DNA from: Methylobacter sp. S3L5C
Lineage (GTDB): Bacteria > Pseudomonadota > Gammaproteobacteria > Methylococcales > Methylomonadaceae
Length of the DNA: 64,000 bases
Direction of reading: 5' to 3'
NCBI RefSeq assembly: GCF_022788635.1
Contig: NZ_CP076024.1
Coordinates: 4,131,503 to 4,195,502, forward strand
The notes beneath the pieces are model-generated. The model saw only the letters and a list, made by a program, of their open reading frames with translations. It was not told the DNA's origin and made no database searches. The position numbers and the translations under genes are program-made. Shown here piece after piece: positions 46,972 through 57,015 of this stretch (positions are counted from its first letter, which is position 1; each line of letters begins with the position of its first letter).

Positions 46972-47835
46972 ATGGATATAGATCAGATCAAAACTTTTTT
47001 AGGGGTAGTGGCTAATGGTAGCTTTCTGGAAGCGGCGACCAGACTACATGTTACCCAATCAACCGTGAGTACACGCATACAAAGACTGGAAGCCTATCTT
47101 GGCGTTAGCCTGTTTGTACGCAATCGCTCAGGCGCTGTACTAACACTACCTGGACGTCGTTTTTTAGGTCATGCAAAATCCATATTATTAACATTAGAAC
47201 AAGCACAATACGATATTGGCTTACCCAGTCGTTTTAATGCCAGTATTACCATAGGCGCACGAATTGCTTTTTGGGAAGAATTATTGCCCCAATGGCTTGG
47301 TACAATGCGCAGGCAGGCTCCGGATATTTCCATTTGCAGCGAAATTGGCTTTGAAGATGATCTAATGCGCGGACTCATTGAAGGTAGAATCGATGTAGGC
47401 ATGATGTATACACCACAACATAGCCCCGGCCTTCAGATTGAGCATTTATTCGATGAAACACTGGTACTGCTAACCACCGATCCGGATAAACCCTGGCCAA
47501 ATGATGATTATATCTATGTGGACTGGGGACCGGCATTTTACGCCTTACACAGTAGCAGCTATCCTGATCTGGAACGCCCTCCCCAGCTGGTAAATATCGG
47601 TTGGCTTGGGGTGCAATTAATCCTTAGTAATGGTGGTTCATGTTTTTTACCTATGCGTATTGCTGAACCGTTAATTCAGGCTAATAAATTGTTTCATGTA
47701 CCTGGTAGTCCACAATTTAGATTACCGGCTTACATGGTTTTTTCCAGTGGAAATGATTCACTAGTGTTGTATCAGGTCTTGGAAAGCTTGCGTTCGTTAG
47801 CGGTTGTTGAGCAACAAAAAGTATTAAATTTTTAG
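46972..47835 (+). CDS. LysR-family transcriptional regulator
   Basis: ATG 46972 gives MDIDQIKTFLGVVANGSFLEAATRLHVTQSTVSTRIQRLEAYLG, a standard LysR winged helix-turn-helix, and 287 residues; the longer TTG frame from 46936 would run through the operator. The C-terminal substrate-binding domain (about 90-285) has the usual alternating fold, with IGARIAFWEELLPQWL. It is divergent from the lipoprotein-MFS-OMF-adaptor operon and probably controls it. The inducer is unknown. Confidence 0.92.
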   Translation: MDIDQIKTFLGVVANGSFLEAATRLHVTQSTVSTRIQRLEAYLGVSLFVRNRSGAVLTLPGRRFLGHAKSILLTLEQAQYDIGLPSRFNASITIGARIAFWEELLPQWLGTMRRQAPDISICSEIGFEDDLMRGLIEGRIDVGMMYTPQHSPGLQIEHLFDETLVLLTTDPDKPWPNDDYIYVDWGPAFYALHSSSYPDLERPPQLVNIGWLGVQLILSNGGSCFLPMRIAEPLIQANKLFHVPGSPQFRLPAYMVFSSGNDSLVLYQVLESLRSLAVVEQQKVLNF

Positions 47836-48208
47836 GATGTTAGGCACTAACTATCTTGACTCATTAATTTATATAAAAACAGGTATCAGCATAACTATAA
47901 AAATATCGATCAGGACACTATTAAGCTTCAATTTAAACCGATTATCCTTACGCTAATAAATTAAATAACGGCTATCGACTTAAACTAGCCAATATCAAAA
48001 AATAGCTTCATGATTAGCCATTTATTTAAAAATGCTTCTTGGTAAAATACCAACGTATTTTATCCACATTTGGATTATTGGTTAACGATAAAGCACTTAA
48101 CCCGTTATCAACCAGCATTGAAAAATTGTCACTAAAATTTAATATTGAAAACTCCGTACAAGCGTATTTATATGCTACTCTATGTGTCATTTTAATTGGG
48201 GGAAAAAA
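47836..48208. other. Gap of 373 bp before osmC
   Basis: No gene or clear repeat is seen. It should contain the promoter of the OsmC-speD unit. A GGGGGA ribosome site lies at its 3' end. Confidence 0.4.
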
Positions 48209-48628
48209 ATGCAAGCAACAGTCAAATGGATTGATGGTGTAATGTTCGTCGGCGAAACTGGCAGTGGTCATGCGGTTGTTATGGATGGCGCGCCTGATCA
48301 TGGCGGACGTAATATGGGAATGCGGCCAATGGAAATGATTTTAGTGGGCTTGGGTGGTTGCTCATCTTTTGATGTTGTGCAGATTTTACAAAAAGGCAGA
48401 AATAACATTGTCAATTGCGTGGCAGAAATTTCTGCTGAACGGGTTGATACTGTTCCCAGTGTGTTTAGCAAAATTCACCTGCATTTTGTCGTCAGTGGTC
48501 GTGATTTGAAAGTATCGGCTGTTGAGCGGGCAGTTAAATTGTCGGCAGAGAAATATTGCTCTGCTTCCATTATGCTAGGTAAAGCGGGGGTAGAAATTAC
48601 CCATGATTTTGAAGTTTTAGAGGTTTAA
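48209..48628 (+). CDS. OsmC-family protein
   Basis: The 139-residue protein starts at ATG 48209 ([21 protein letters not shown]), preceded by GGGGGA. It has the OsmC/YhfA core: [26 protein letters not shown], with the conserved Cys, and a later [17 protein letters not shown] with the second Cys. OsmC-type proteins reduce organic peroxides or act as thiol-dependent enzymes. It precedes speD by 5 bp, so the two are probably co-transcribed. Confidence 0.93.
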   Translation: MQATVKWIDGVMFVGETGSGHAVVMDGAPDHGGRNMGMRPMEMILVGLGGCSSFDVVQILQKGRNNIVNCVAEISAERVDTVPSVFSKIHLHFVVSGRDLKVSAVERAVKLSAEKYCSASIMLGKAGVEITHDFEVLEV

Positions 48629-48633
48629 CAGTT

Positions 48634-49449
48634 TTGAATAAATTGCAATTACACGGCTTTAACAATTTAACAAAATCCCTTAGTTTTAATATATACGATA
48701 TTTGTTATGCTCCAGCAGAACAACAGCAGGCCTATATTGAATATATTGACGAAGCGTATAACGCCAAAAAATTGACGCAAATTCTTAAAGATGTTGCTGA
48801 AATTATTGGCGCGCAAATTCTTAACATCGCCCATCAGGACTATGATCCTCAAGGTGCCAGCGTTACCATGCTGATATCAGAGGGCGATGCTCCACCGCCA
48901 CCCAGCATGAATAGCCAATCGCCAGGCCCGTTACCTGACACCATCTTGGCGCATCTGGATAAAAGTCATATTACCGTGCATACTTACCCTGAAAGCCATC
49001 CTGATAATGGTATAAGTACTTTTCGCGCTGATATTGATGTATCAACTTGTGGTCGTATTTCACCATTAAAAGCGCTCAATTATTTACTGCATAGCTTTGA
49101 ATCAGATGTAGTCACTATGGACTATAAAGTGCGTGGCTTTACCCGTGATATATCAGGTAAAAAGCATTATATTGATCATAACATTACCTCTATTCAAAAC
49201 TATATTGCCAAAGATACTCAGGAAAGCTATCAAATGATAGATGTGAATGTGTATCAGGAAAATATTTTCCACACCAAAATGATGCTCAAGGAAACCGAAC
49301 TGGAAAATTATTTATTTGAGAAAGAAAGTAATCTCACTGGCACTCAAAAAGAAGAAATAGAAGAAAAGTTACGTAAAGAAGTCACCGAAATTTTTTACGG
49401 GCACAACTATCGGCGTAAAAAAATAAAAGTTGCCGATCAAGAGTTTTAA
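48634..49449 (+). CDS. speD: S-adenosylmethionine decarboxylase proenzyme
   Basis: The 271-residue protein is the E. coli-type (group I) SpeD. It has the autocatalytic cleavage motif [15 protein letters not shown], in which the Ser becomes the pyruvoyl group, and the C-terminal region FHTKMMLKE. It makes decarboxylated SAM for spermidine synthesis. The start is TTG 48634, preceded by AGAGGT, an uncommon start codon that may lower expression. No speE lies in the window. It follows osmC after 5 bp. Confidence 0.95.
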   Translation: MNKLQLHGFNNLTKSLSFNIYDICYAPAEQQQAYIEYIDEAYNAKKLTQILKDVAEIIGAQILNIAHQDYDPQGASVTMLISEGDAPPPPSMNSQSPGPLPDTILAHLDKSHITVHTYPESHPDNGISTFRADIDVSTCGRISPLKALNYLLHSFESDVVTMDYKVRGFTRDISGKKHYIDHNITSIQNYIAKDTQESYQMIDVNVYQENIFHTKMMLKETELENYLFEKESNLTGTQKEEIEEKLRKEVTEIFYGHNYRRKKIKVADQEF

Positions 49450-49453
49450 ATTT

Positions 49454-49490
49454 TTGCAGTAGAGATGCAATAAATTGCATCTCTACGCAA
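49454..49490 (+). terminator. Long perfect hairpin downstream of speD
   Basis: GTAGAGATGCAAT (49459-49471) pairs with ATTGCATCTCTAC (49474-49486) around AA. After a bulged A, TTGC/GCAA extends the stem. No T-run follows. It may be a dispersed palindrome serving as an RNA 3' end. Confidence 0.65.
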
Positions 49491-49633
49491 CTTAAACGGT
49501 TAGTTATTATGTGTACAATGAATGACTTTACTCTTGAGTCTGTATTTTAATTTAGCTATACCCGCCTGTTAATAAACACTGATAGCCTAAAAACGGTATA
49601 AGACTCTCCAATGCCGCTGCGTGTTAAGTCTAC

Positions 49634-50125
49634 TTATAGCTTTTCAGTAGTCAACGTCAAGCCTTCAACAATCCTGGCATATTCCTCCACTTTAGGTCGG
49701 TATAAAAACAGCCCTAATGCAGATAATCCCGAAAATATATACAACGTATTAACGTTATCGCCCAAGACAAACATGACCAAGCCAAAAACTCCAACGCTCT
49801 CAATGAGTGACATAGACACAATAATTGTCACTAAATAACGGCTTTTTGCCTCATTAACGGTTCCTTGCGAAAACGGCATGGTTTGATTTAACCGTAGTTG
49901 AATGTAGCGGATCAAGTTGGTTAGTGGGAAGGTTATGATGGCCACTACGTAAAATATCGTTCTTATAAGCACTCTCTGAGCTTCCGGGAGTGGTTGTTGC
50001 ATCTGTTCACCTAATGTCAGACAAACAATAAGCAAAGCTGCCAGCATAACCAGCATAACGCCCAGAATGATCCAAGGGATAACAAGATCCGCTTTTAATT
50101 GTTCAGGTTTAACTTTACCCGGCAT
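49634..50125 (-). CDS. Hypothetical membrane protein, four helices
   Basis: The 163-residue protein has hydrophobic segments at about 15-37, 50-68, 95-115 and 122-141. The N-terminus MPGKVKPEQLKADLVIPW and the C-terminus are polar. I do not recognise a family. It is divergent from the 50282 gene across 156 bp and converges with speD. Confidence 0.7.
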   Translation of the reverse strand: MPGKVKPEQLKADLVIPWIILGVMLVMLAALLIVCLTLGEQMQQPLPEAQRVLIRTIFYVVAIITFPLTNLIRYIQLRLNQTMPFSQGTVNEAKSRYLVTIIVSMSLIESVGVFGLVMFVLGDNVNTLYIFSGLSALGLFLYRPKVEEYARIVEGLTLTTEKL

Positions 50126-50281
50126 TTTTTTTCCTGAAAGGTTGATGATAAGTGGTCATGATACCAAAACTCGTGGCTTAGTCCTGATTTTCTGTCAAGA
50201 TAACCGACTGTTAACAACGTTTAAATATAATTCCTATAAATTGGTATGATATGTGTTCATACACTATAAATAGAGAATACG

Positions 50282-50821
50282 ATGCAAGACTTAACTGAAC
50301 AGCAGCTATATCAAGCCCTGCAATACGCCAAAAACATAGACGAAGACAATGGCAAACTAATTATGTCTCAATTTGAGACTGATCAACCGATACTTTTTCA
50401 AACAATTTTTGGCATTTTTCCTTCCATTCTGGCTGATAAAAATCAGGATATGGCACACCTGTTTATGGATTTATGTTTCGAGATAATTTGCGTGTATCAA
50501 AATGCGTTGGGCGATGTACCAAAATCTATAGACGACCCTACCTGGATGGAAAGGCAAACCATTCTATTGGAAACAGATTTTCAATTATTAAGACAAAATG
50601 GGGCTGTAGTTGATACGAAAAATAATATCCTGCAGGGACAATTTATTAAAGATAAAGAAAATCCGGTTCAGATTAGGCTGGTAAAATTCTTAAATGAATC
50701 TATTGATGAATTTGCTTCTGCCAGTATTAGCCGGGTGCCATTCATTGAATTTACCCAAGCCATTATTTTTGTTGTGGTCAAGTTATTTAACAACCTATAC
50801 AACGAACCAACAACACAGTAA
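50282..50821 (+). CDS. Hypothetical soluble protein, 179 residues
   Basis: The product is acidic, mostly helical and without signal or membrane segments. It contains a stretch FQTIFGIFPSILADKNQDMAHLFMDLCFEIICVYQ and a C-terminal VPFIEFTQAIIFVVVKLFNNLY. I do not recognise it. It is probably monocistronic; the 255 bp after it (50822-51076) hold no gene. Confidence 0.7.
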   Translation: MQDLTEQQLYQALQYAKNIDEDNGKLIMSQFETDQPILFQTIFGIFPSILADKNQDMAHLFMDLCFEIICVYQNALGDVPKSIDDPTWMERQTILLETDFQLLRQNGAVVDTKNNILQGQFIKDKENPVQIRLVKFLNESIDEFASASISRVPFIEFTQAIIFVVVKLFNNLYNEPTTQ

Positions 50822-51076
50822 CGCTTTTTTATCTGGATAAAAATCAGGCATATGATTTATATCCAGGCTGGCAATGGAGACATTCTAATCTCAGAGACAG
50901 TCTCCCAAGGCTTACTATGCGCGCCTAAGTACAATGGATCGCGTAGCAGGCCCACTAGAATGAATACTTAAGGCAATTTCCGACGAAGAATATACTCAAG
51001 TCGAGAGCAATAGCTAGAGACAAAATTTTCCTGGATAGCTATAGTCCAACTTTACCTCACGCTTTATAAGTGTCCG

Positions 51077-51490
51077 TTAGCTAAATGCAAATAAAGCGAT
51101 AAAGGATACGCTCACCGTAAAAGAGGTAACACATTTTATTTTCTGGGCAGAAGACAACTGCTCCCAATAACTGGCAAGGTATAATTGATACTCCCTGCCA
51201 ATAGCAAGGAGCCGGTTTTTAAGCCAATGATAAAATACCGGCAGCACACGCCATAATAGATAGCAACCGCCCAGTGCCATAAAGCACAACAGGTAAAAGA
51301 CGATAATTTGGCCCTGTTTGCGGTCGGTATGAAAAAGATGCTCAATGAGATGCTCAAGAGCAAGTTCAAACCATTCAAAAGCAAGATGCACGATGGTCAA
51401 TAATGAATGCAACATTACATCATACATCGTCACAACAATAATGATCACAATAAAATGGATCAGTATTTTTCGATTATTTAATGGCATCAT
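51077..51490 (-). CDS. Hypothetical membrane protein, 137 residues
   Basis: I start at ATG 51490 (MMPLNNRKIL), behind GGAAGAG; the frame to 51517 adds nine residues. Hydrophobic helices lie at about 11-30, 62-82 and 118-135, and the segment after the first helix is rich in His and Glu (HSLLTIVHLAFEWFELALEHLIEHLFHTD). I do not recognise the family. It lies 78 bp after the SulP-carbonic anhydrase gene on the same strand and may be co-transcribed. Confidence 0.65.
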   Translation of the reverse strand: MMPLNNRKILIHFIVIIIVVTMYDVMLHSLLTIVHLAFEWFELALEHLIEHLFHTDRKQGQIIVFYLLCFMALGGCYLLWRVLPVFYHWLKNRLLAIGREYQLYLASYWEQLSSAQKIKCVTSFTVSVSFIALFAFS

Positions 51491-51568
51491 AGGCTCTTCC
51501 CAAAATAATAGAGTCAATAAAATTTAATTTTTAATAACAGCAATGTCTGCCTTTAATGTATCTTACCG

Positions 51569-53785
51569 CTAAACATCCGCATAGAATTTCACTTTCCCGG
51601 TTTCAATATCATACATCGCGCCAACTATACCAATTTCACCATTTTTAACCATATCGTCTAACAAAGTACTTTTACTTCTGATTTGCTCAACGGTTAACTG
51701 CACATTTTTATCCGCTACTTTTTGAACCAGAACAGGATCATCGGCACTAATTCTCAACGATTCATCAATTCTGACAGCATTAACCGCCGCCTTGATTTTG
51801 GACAATAACCCGGTCAGATGATCCAGCTTAACATCAGCGCAGGCACCTTTAATAGCCCCGCAATGCGAATGCCCCAACACCACAATAAGCTTTGATCCGG
51901 CAATTTTACAAGCATATTCCATACTACCCAGAATATCATCATTGATAACATTACCGGCTACCCGAGTGCTAAATACATCACCCAGACCCTGGTCAAAAAT
52001 CAGTTCCACCGAAGTACGTGAATCCATGCAACTCAAGATGATGGCAATAGGAAATTGTCCTTGCCGGGTATCATTAACCTGTTCCAGTAAATTGCGATTG
52101 GCCTTTAAATTATTAACAAAGTGTTCATTACCTTCTTTTAATAGCGCCAACACTGCCGATGGTGTTAATGATTGTTGTGTGTTGTAGGTTTGTGCTCGTG
52201 CATTCTCAACCGGCTCCAGCACACCATAGCCACGAAGATTCTCAATGGTCAGTTTGATATTTTTATATTCAGCTTCGATTTTAAAGTTTTGAATAATTTC
52301 ATAAACATCGTAATCGATATATTTGGAGCGGGTTGCATCAATAATAACCTCGGCATTCCTGGGTAACTGTTCAAATGTTTTTTGGATGTTGGCTTTATTT
52401 AAAAAAGAAACATGCTCGGATAACCGAATAATGATTTTGTTACCAACATGAACTTCATTAAAATAAAAAGCGCTTTTATAATTTTCCAGCAAAATTGAAA
52501 ATATAGCGGCACTCAGACCAATAATGATCCCCAACAACATATCCGTAAAAACCAGCCCAGAAATAGTGGCACAGAATGGAATAAAATGATACATCCCTGC
52601 TTTGTACATGGCTTTAAAAACATCCGGCCTCGCCAATTTATAACCTACCATCAATAAAATTGCAGCCAGACTAGCCAACGGAATTTTATTTAACAGGGTG
52701 GGGATAAAAATAACTGCAAACAATAATAACAGTCCCCGGATAAAAGCTGATGCCTTGGTTCTTGCACCTGACTGGATATTAACTGAGCTACGGACAATAA
52801 CTTGCGTCAGAGGCAAGCCACCAATCAATCCTGAACTGATATTACCGATGCCTTGCGCTATCAACTCCCGGTTGGAAGGTGTTACTCTTTTATAGGGATC
52901 CAGCTTATCAACCGCTTCTACAGAGAGTAGCGATTCTAAACTGGCGACCAATGCCAATGTTAATGCAGCCAAATAAATTTTAGGATTGCCCAGCTGCGAA
53001 AAATCAGGAAAATACAGCTGACTTAACACATCATTTGCACTTTGAAAGACCGGAATCATCACCAGATGACCGTCACCAAGAGCAAAATCAGAATAAAAGT
53101 TTTGCAGAATATAATTGGTTACTACGCCAGCAATAACAGCCATTAAAACACTGTTAAATAGTTGGAAAAAACGGTGTTTTTTCATAAACGGCTGATCCCA
53201 CAAAATCAGGAACAACAGTGATATGACGGCAATCAGAACTGAAGCAGGCGAAATAAACTCCAGCATGTGCGATAGCTCTGAAAATGAAGAGTAATTATCT
53301 GCCTGAAAAAAACTAAAATCACCCTCGTAATCTTTGTCATAGCCTAGAGCATGTGGGATTTGCTTGAGAAAAATAATGATACCTATCCCCGACAATATGC
53401 CGTTAATGACCGAAGACGGAAAGTAATAAGCAATAACGCCAGCTTTTGCCAGTCCCATCATAATTTGAAAAACACCGGCCATAACCACTACCAGCAAAAA
53501 AGCATTAAAGCCAAGATCCTGGATAGCACTTAATACAATGACAGCAAGTCCCGCAGAACTACCGCTGATACCTAACGATGAACCACTTAACGGCGCTACA
53601 ATGATGCCGCCGATAATGCCGGTAATCAATCCCGAAAATAGCGGTGCACCAGACGCCAGTGCGATACCTAACGATAGTGGAATAGATATCAGAAATACCG
53701 CAATACTGGCGGGAAGGTCATATTTTAAATTAGCCAATATGCCAAATTTATGTCGCTGAAGTTTTGATAAGGGATTGCTTGTCAT
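51569..53785 (-). CDS. SulP transporter fused to a beta-carbonic anhydrase
   Basis: The 738-residue protein has an N-terminal SulP transporter with about 12 hydrophobic helices (about 20-425), a STAS domain (about 430-535) and a C-terminal beta-carbonic anhydrase (about 545-738). The anhydrase keeps the zinc ligands Cys586 in CMDSR, Asp588, and His639 and Cys642 in GHSHCG. SulP-carbonic anhydrase fusions are known and are presumed to move bicarbonate coupled to CO2 hydration; sulphate or another anion is possible. It follows the metal-efflux operon on the same strand across 125 bp with a hairpin. Confidence 0.93.
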   Translation of the reverse strand: MTSNPLSKLQRHKFGILANLKYDLPASIAVFLISIPLSLGIALASGAPLFSGLITGIIGGIIVAPLSGSSLGISGSSAGLAVIVLSAIQDLGFNAFLLVVVMAGVFQIMMGLAKAGVIAYYFPSSVINGILSGIGIIIFLKQIPHALGYDKDYEGDFSFFQADNYSSFSELSHMLEFISPASVLIAVISLLFLILWDQPFMKKHRFFQLFNSVLMAVIAGVVTNYILQNFYSDFALGDGHLVMIPVFQSANDVLSQLYFPDFSQLGNPKIYLAALTLALVASLESLLSVEAVDKLDPYKRVTPSNRELIAQGIGNISSGLIGGLPLTQVIVRSSVNIQSGARTKASAFIRGLLLLFAVIFIPTLLNKIPLASLAAILLMVGYKLARPDVFKAMYKAGMYHFIPFCATISGLVFTDMLLGIIIGLSAAIFSILLENYKSAFYFNEVHVGNKIIIRLSEHVSFLNKANIQKTFEQLPRNAEVIIDATRSKYIDYDVYEIIQNFKIEAEYKNIKLTIENLRGYGVLEPVENARAQTYNTQQSLTPSAVLALLKEGNEHFVNNLKANRNLLEQVNDTRQGQFPIAIILSCMDSRTSVELIFDQGLGDVFSTRVAGNVINDDILGSMEYACKIAGSKLIVVLGHSHCGAIKGACADVKLDHLTGLLSKIKAAVNAVRIDESLRISADDPVLVQKVADKNVQLTVEQIRSKSTLLDDMVKNGEIGIVGAMYDIETGKVKFYADV

Positions 53786-53842
53786 TGTTATAATATCCTT
53801 TTGTGCAGACTCAAAAGTATTTTTGTTGTCTAAAAAAATAGC

Positions 53843-53879
53843 CCTATCACTTTATCGACTTTTATATCGTGGTGATAGG
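53843..53879 (-). terminator. Hairpin between metal-efflux operon and SulP-carbonic anhydrase gene
   Basis: CCTATCAC (53843-53850) pairs with GTGATAGG (53872-53879), loop 21 nt. On the - strand it is followed by GCTATTTTTTT, so it can act as the terminator of the czc-type operon. Confidence 0.65.
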
Positions 53880-53910
53880 ACGTTATCTATTTTGAGTCAA
53901 AAAAAACGAA

Positions 53911-56900
53911 TTAACGTTTTTCTTCAAACCATCGGTAAAGTGTTGGCAACATAATTAACGTTAATAACGTTGAAGTGATCAGCCCACCGATGACAACAAT
54001 AGCCAGCGGACGCTGAACTTCCGAGCCCGGTCCGGTAGCAAACAAAAAAGGCACCAATCCCAGTAGGGCTACGGTAGCTGTCATCATAACCGGGCGAAAT
54101 CGTTGAGCGCAGCCCTGACGAATAGCATCTATTTGGGATAGCCCGTTATCTCGCAGATTACGTATATAGGACACCAGTACGACGCCGTTTAATACTGCAA
54201 TTCCCCACAGAGCAATAAAACCTACGGAGGCTGGTACTGACAGATATTCACCGGTAATAAACAAAGATACAACGCCGCCAATCGACGCAAACGGCAACAC
54301 TAAAATAATCAGCGTAGCAAAGCGTAGTGAATTGAACAGCATGAAAAGTACAAAGAAAATCGCACCTATCGTAATAGGAATAATAATTTTAAGATGTCCC
54401 AATGCGCGTTCCATATTTTGAAATTGACCACCCCATTCCAGATAGTAGGATTCCGGCAACTTAACTTCACTGGATATGGTTTTTTGTAGCTCAGCCACAA
54501 AGCTTCCCAAATCCCTGTTTCTGACATTAATGCCGACCACGATGCGGCGCTTACCCATTTCCCTGTTTATCATCGCAGGCCCGTCTGTCAATCGAATATC
54601 AGCCAGATCGCCTAACGGTATACGGGCACCGTTTGCAGACGTCAACAAAACAGCATCGATGTCTTCGATACTGTTACGAAAACTTTCCGGAAAACGGACG
54701 GACGCTGTAAAGCGGCGTTCACCTTCATAGATTTCCGTCGCTGTTTTGTTACCAATAGCAGTTTCAATAACATCGTTAATATCAGAGGCATTAATACCAT
54801 GTCTGGCAGTCGCTTCCCGATTAACGGTGATGGATAAATACTGTTGACCGGTAAGTCGTTCTACACGAATATCCTCAGCACCTTGAATACCACCGGCAAC
54901 TCGAGATATCTCGTTGGCAGTGGCTTTCAATTTTTCCAGATCATCTCCGAATACTTTGATAGCCAAATCCGAGCGAACTCCAGTGAGCATTTCATCAACA
55001 CGATCGGAAATAGGCTGTGCCATCACAATTTGTACGCCAGGTAAATCAGTACTTAGCTTGTCACGCATCGCATCGGCAATATTATCCTGAGTCCAACCCT
55101 CAGGCCATTCATCCCGAGGCTTCAAACTGACGATAGGGGTAGAATCATTTTGACTCTGAGGATCAGCCGGACTTTCACCCCGGCCAACATTACTCACTAC
55201 AAGACTCACACCCGGAATATCCATGACCATACGCATGGCATCCATTTCCATTTTAATGGATTCTTCCAAAGAAATATTTGGCATACGGGTAATTGCGGGC
55301 ACAATAGAGCCTTCTTTCATTTCCGGAATAAAAGCACTACCCAACAACGGCAGTAATACCAAGGCACCAACAAACAAACTGGTCGCCACCAAAACAACAG
55401 TCTTGCCTTTTTGCAGAGATAGATCCAGCAGCTTCAAATAGGGCTTCTTCATGAAGGCTATAATACGCGTGTCGTGCTCTGTTCCCTCTTGCCCCTGCAA
55501 CAGAAAAGAGCATAAAACCGGTGTTAAGGTCAGCGATAAAAACAGTGAAATCAGCAAGGCAATCGCTATCGTGTAGGCCAGTGGTGCAAACATCTTACCT
55601 TCCATACCCTCCAGCGTCATCAGCGGTAAAAACACCAAAACGATAATGCCAACACCAAACAACACCGGCGTGGCAACTTCCTCAGCCGCCTCCATCACTA
55701 CTTTTACCCGACTTTTGGTACTACCTTTGCGCTCGGTAAGTAAACTGAAAGCATTTTCGACAACGACGACGGAACCATCGACAATCAGGCCGATAGCAAT
55801 CGCCAATCCACCCAACGACATCAGGTTGGCAGAAATCCCCAACTGGTTCATTACGATAAAAGTAGCCAGAGGCGTAACGACCAAGGTACTGACAACAATG
55901 ACACTGGAGCGAATATCACCGAGAAACAAGAGTAAAGTAACGACCACCAGCGCAATACCTTCAAGCAGCACTTTGGTGACTGTGTGCAGGGAGGCATCAA
56001 CCAGTTCACTTCGATCATAATAAGGAACGATTTTCAGACCATCCGGCAACATATTCTGGTCATTAATTTCCTTAACGCGTTCCTTAATGCGACTAACGAC
56101 CTCTTTGGCATTGCCGCCGCGCAGCATCATGACAATACCACCAACGGATTCGGTGTAACCATTTTTTACAACAGCACCCACCCGTACCTCACTGCCTATT
56201 TTTACTTTGGCAACATCATGAATATGAATGGGGACGCTTTGTTCCTCTTTAAGAACGATATTGCCAATATCAGCAGTATCACGAATCAAACCGACTCCCC
56301 GAATCATATATTGCTCGGCATAATGCGGTAAAACGCCGCCACCGCTATTAGCATTGTTATGCGCTAGTGCATTAAAGACTTCTTTCAGGGTAATATGATA
56401 ATGATGCATACGGTCAGGATTAACCAACACCTGATATTGCTTAATGTAACCACCCTGTGAATTAACTTCCGCAACGCCCGGTATACCTCGCAATAAGGGG
56501 CGTACTACCCAGTCTTGGGCTTCACGCCGCGTCATCAATTCTTCCGGCGTCAACGCACGCTGACCATCATCGGCTTTATCCAAGGTGAATTGATAAACTT
56601 CGCCAAGTCCTGTAGAAACCGGCCCCAATGCCGGATTGATACCTTCCGGCATGCTGTGACTGACTTCTATCAAACGCTCCATGACTAATTGTCTGGCAAA
56701 ATAAACATCGGTCGCGTCAGTAAATACCAAGGTAATCAATGAAAGACCATTTTTATTTAATGAGCGCATCTCCGTAAGGCCTGGAAGGCCTGCCATTGCT
56801 ATTTCTACCGGCACGGTAATAAAGCGTTCAACCTCTTCCGGAGAACTTCCTGACGCTTCGGTAGCAACTTGTACCTGCACGTTAGTCACATCAGGAAAGG

Positions 56901-57012
56901 CATCAACGGATAACGATTGCAGTGAACGAACACCAAACAAGGTTAGCGCTACCGCCATAACCAGTACCAGAATGCGGTTATTTAAACTTCCGCGTATTAA
57001 AGCTTGAATCAT
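53911..57012 (-). CDS. Heavy-metal efflux RND permease (CzcA/CusA family)
   Basis: The 1033-residue protein has the RND layout: helix 1 after MIQALIRGSLNNR, a periplasmic pore domain with DAFPDVTNVQVQV, five helices (about 345-500), a second periplasmic part and six C-terminal helices. The fourth-helix motif is LGGLAIAIGLIVDGSVVVVEN. It has neither the DFG of classical zinc/cobalt CzcA nor the MVDAAIVMIEN of CusA, so the metal cannot be assigned. It is the inner-membrane pump of a czcCBA-type operon. Confidence 0.94.
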   Translation of the reverse strand: MIQALIRGSLNNRILVLVMAVALTLFGVRSLQSLSVDAFPDVTNVQVQVATEASGSSPEEVERFITVPVEIAMAGLPGLTEMRSLNKNGLSLITLVFTDATDVYFARQLVMERLIEVSHSMPEGINPALGPVSTGLGEVYQFTLDKADDGQRALTPEELMTRREAQDWVVRPLLRGIPGVAEVNSQGGYIKQYQVLVNPDRMHHYHITLKEVFNALAHNNANSGGGVLPHYAEQYMIRGVGLIRDTADIGNIVLKEEQSVPIHIHDVAKVKIGSEVRVGAVVKNGYTESVGGIVMMLRGGNAKEVVSRIKERVKEINDQNMLPDGLKIVPYYDRSELVDASLHTVTKVLLEGIALVVVTLLLFLGDIRSSVIVVSTLVVTPLATFIVMNQLGISANLMSLGGLAIAIGLIVDGSVVVVENAFSLLTERKGSTKSRVKVVMEAAEEVATPVLFGVGIIVLVFLPLMTLEGMEGKMFAPLAYTIAIALLISLFLSLTLTPVLCSFLLQGQEGTEHDTRIIAFMKKPYLKLLDLSLQKGKTVVLVATSLFVGALVLLPLLGSAFIPEMKEGSIVPAITRMPNISLEESIKMEMDAMRMVMDIPGVSLVVSNVGRGESPADPQSQNDSTPIVSLKPRDEWPEGWTQDNIADAMRDKLSTDLPGVQIVMAQPISDRVDEMLTGVRSDLAIKVFGDDLEKLKATANEISRVAGGIQGAEDIRVERLTGQQYLSITVNREATARHGINASDINDVIETAIGNKTATEIYEGERRFTASVRFPESFRNSIEDIDAVLLTSANGARIPLGDLADIRLTDGPAMINREMGKRRIVVGINVRNRDLGSFVAELQKTISSEVKLPESYYLEWGGQFQNMERALGHLKIIIPITIGAIFFVLFMLFNSLRFATLIILVLPFASIGGVVSLFITGEYLSVPASVGFIALWGIAVLNGVVLVSYIRNLRDNGLSQIDAIRQGCAQRFRPVMMTATVALLGLVPFLFATGPGSEVQRPLAIVVIGGLITSTLLTLIMLPTLYRWFEEKR

Positions 57013-57015
57013 GGT

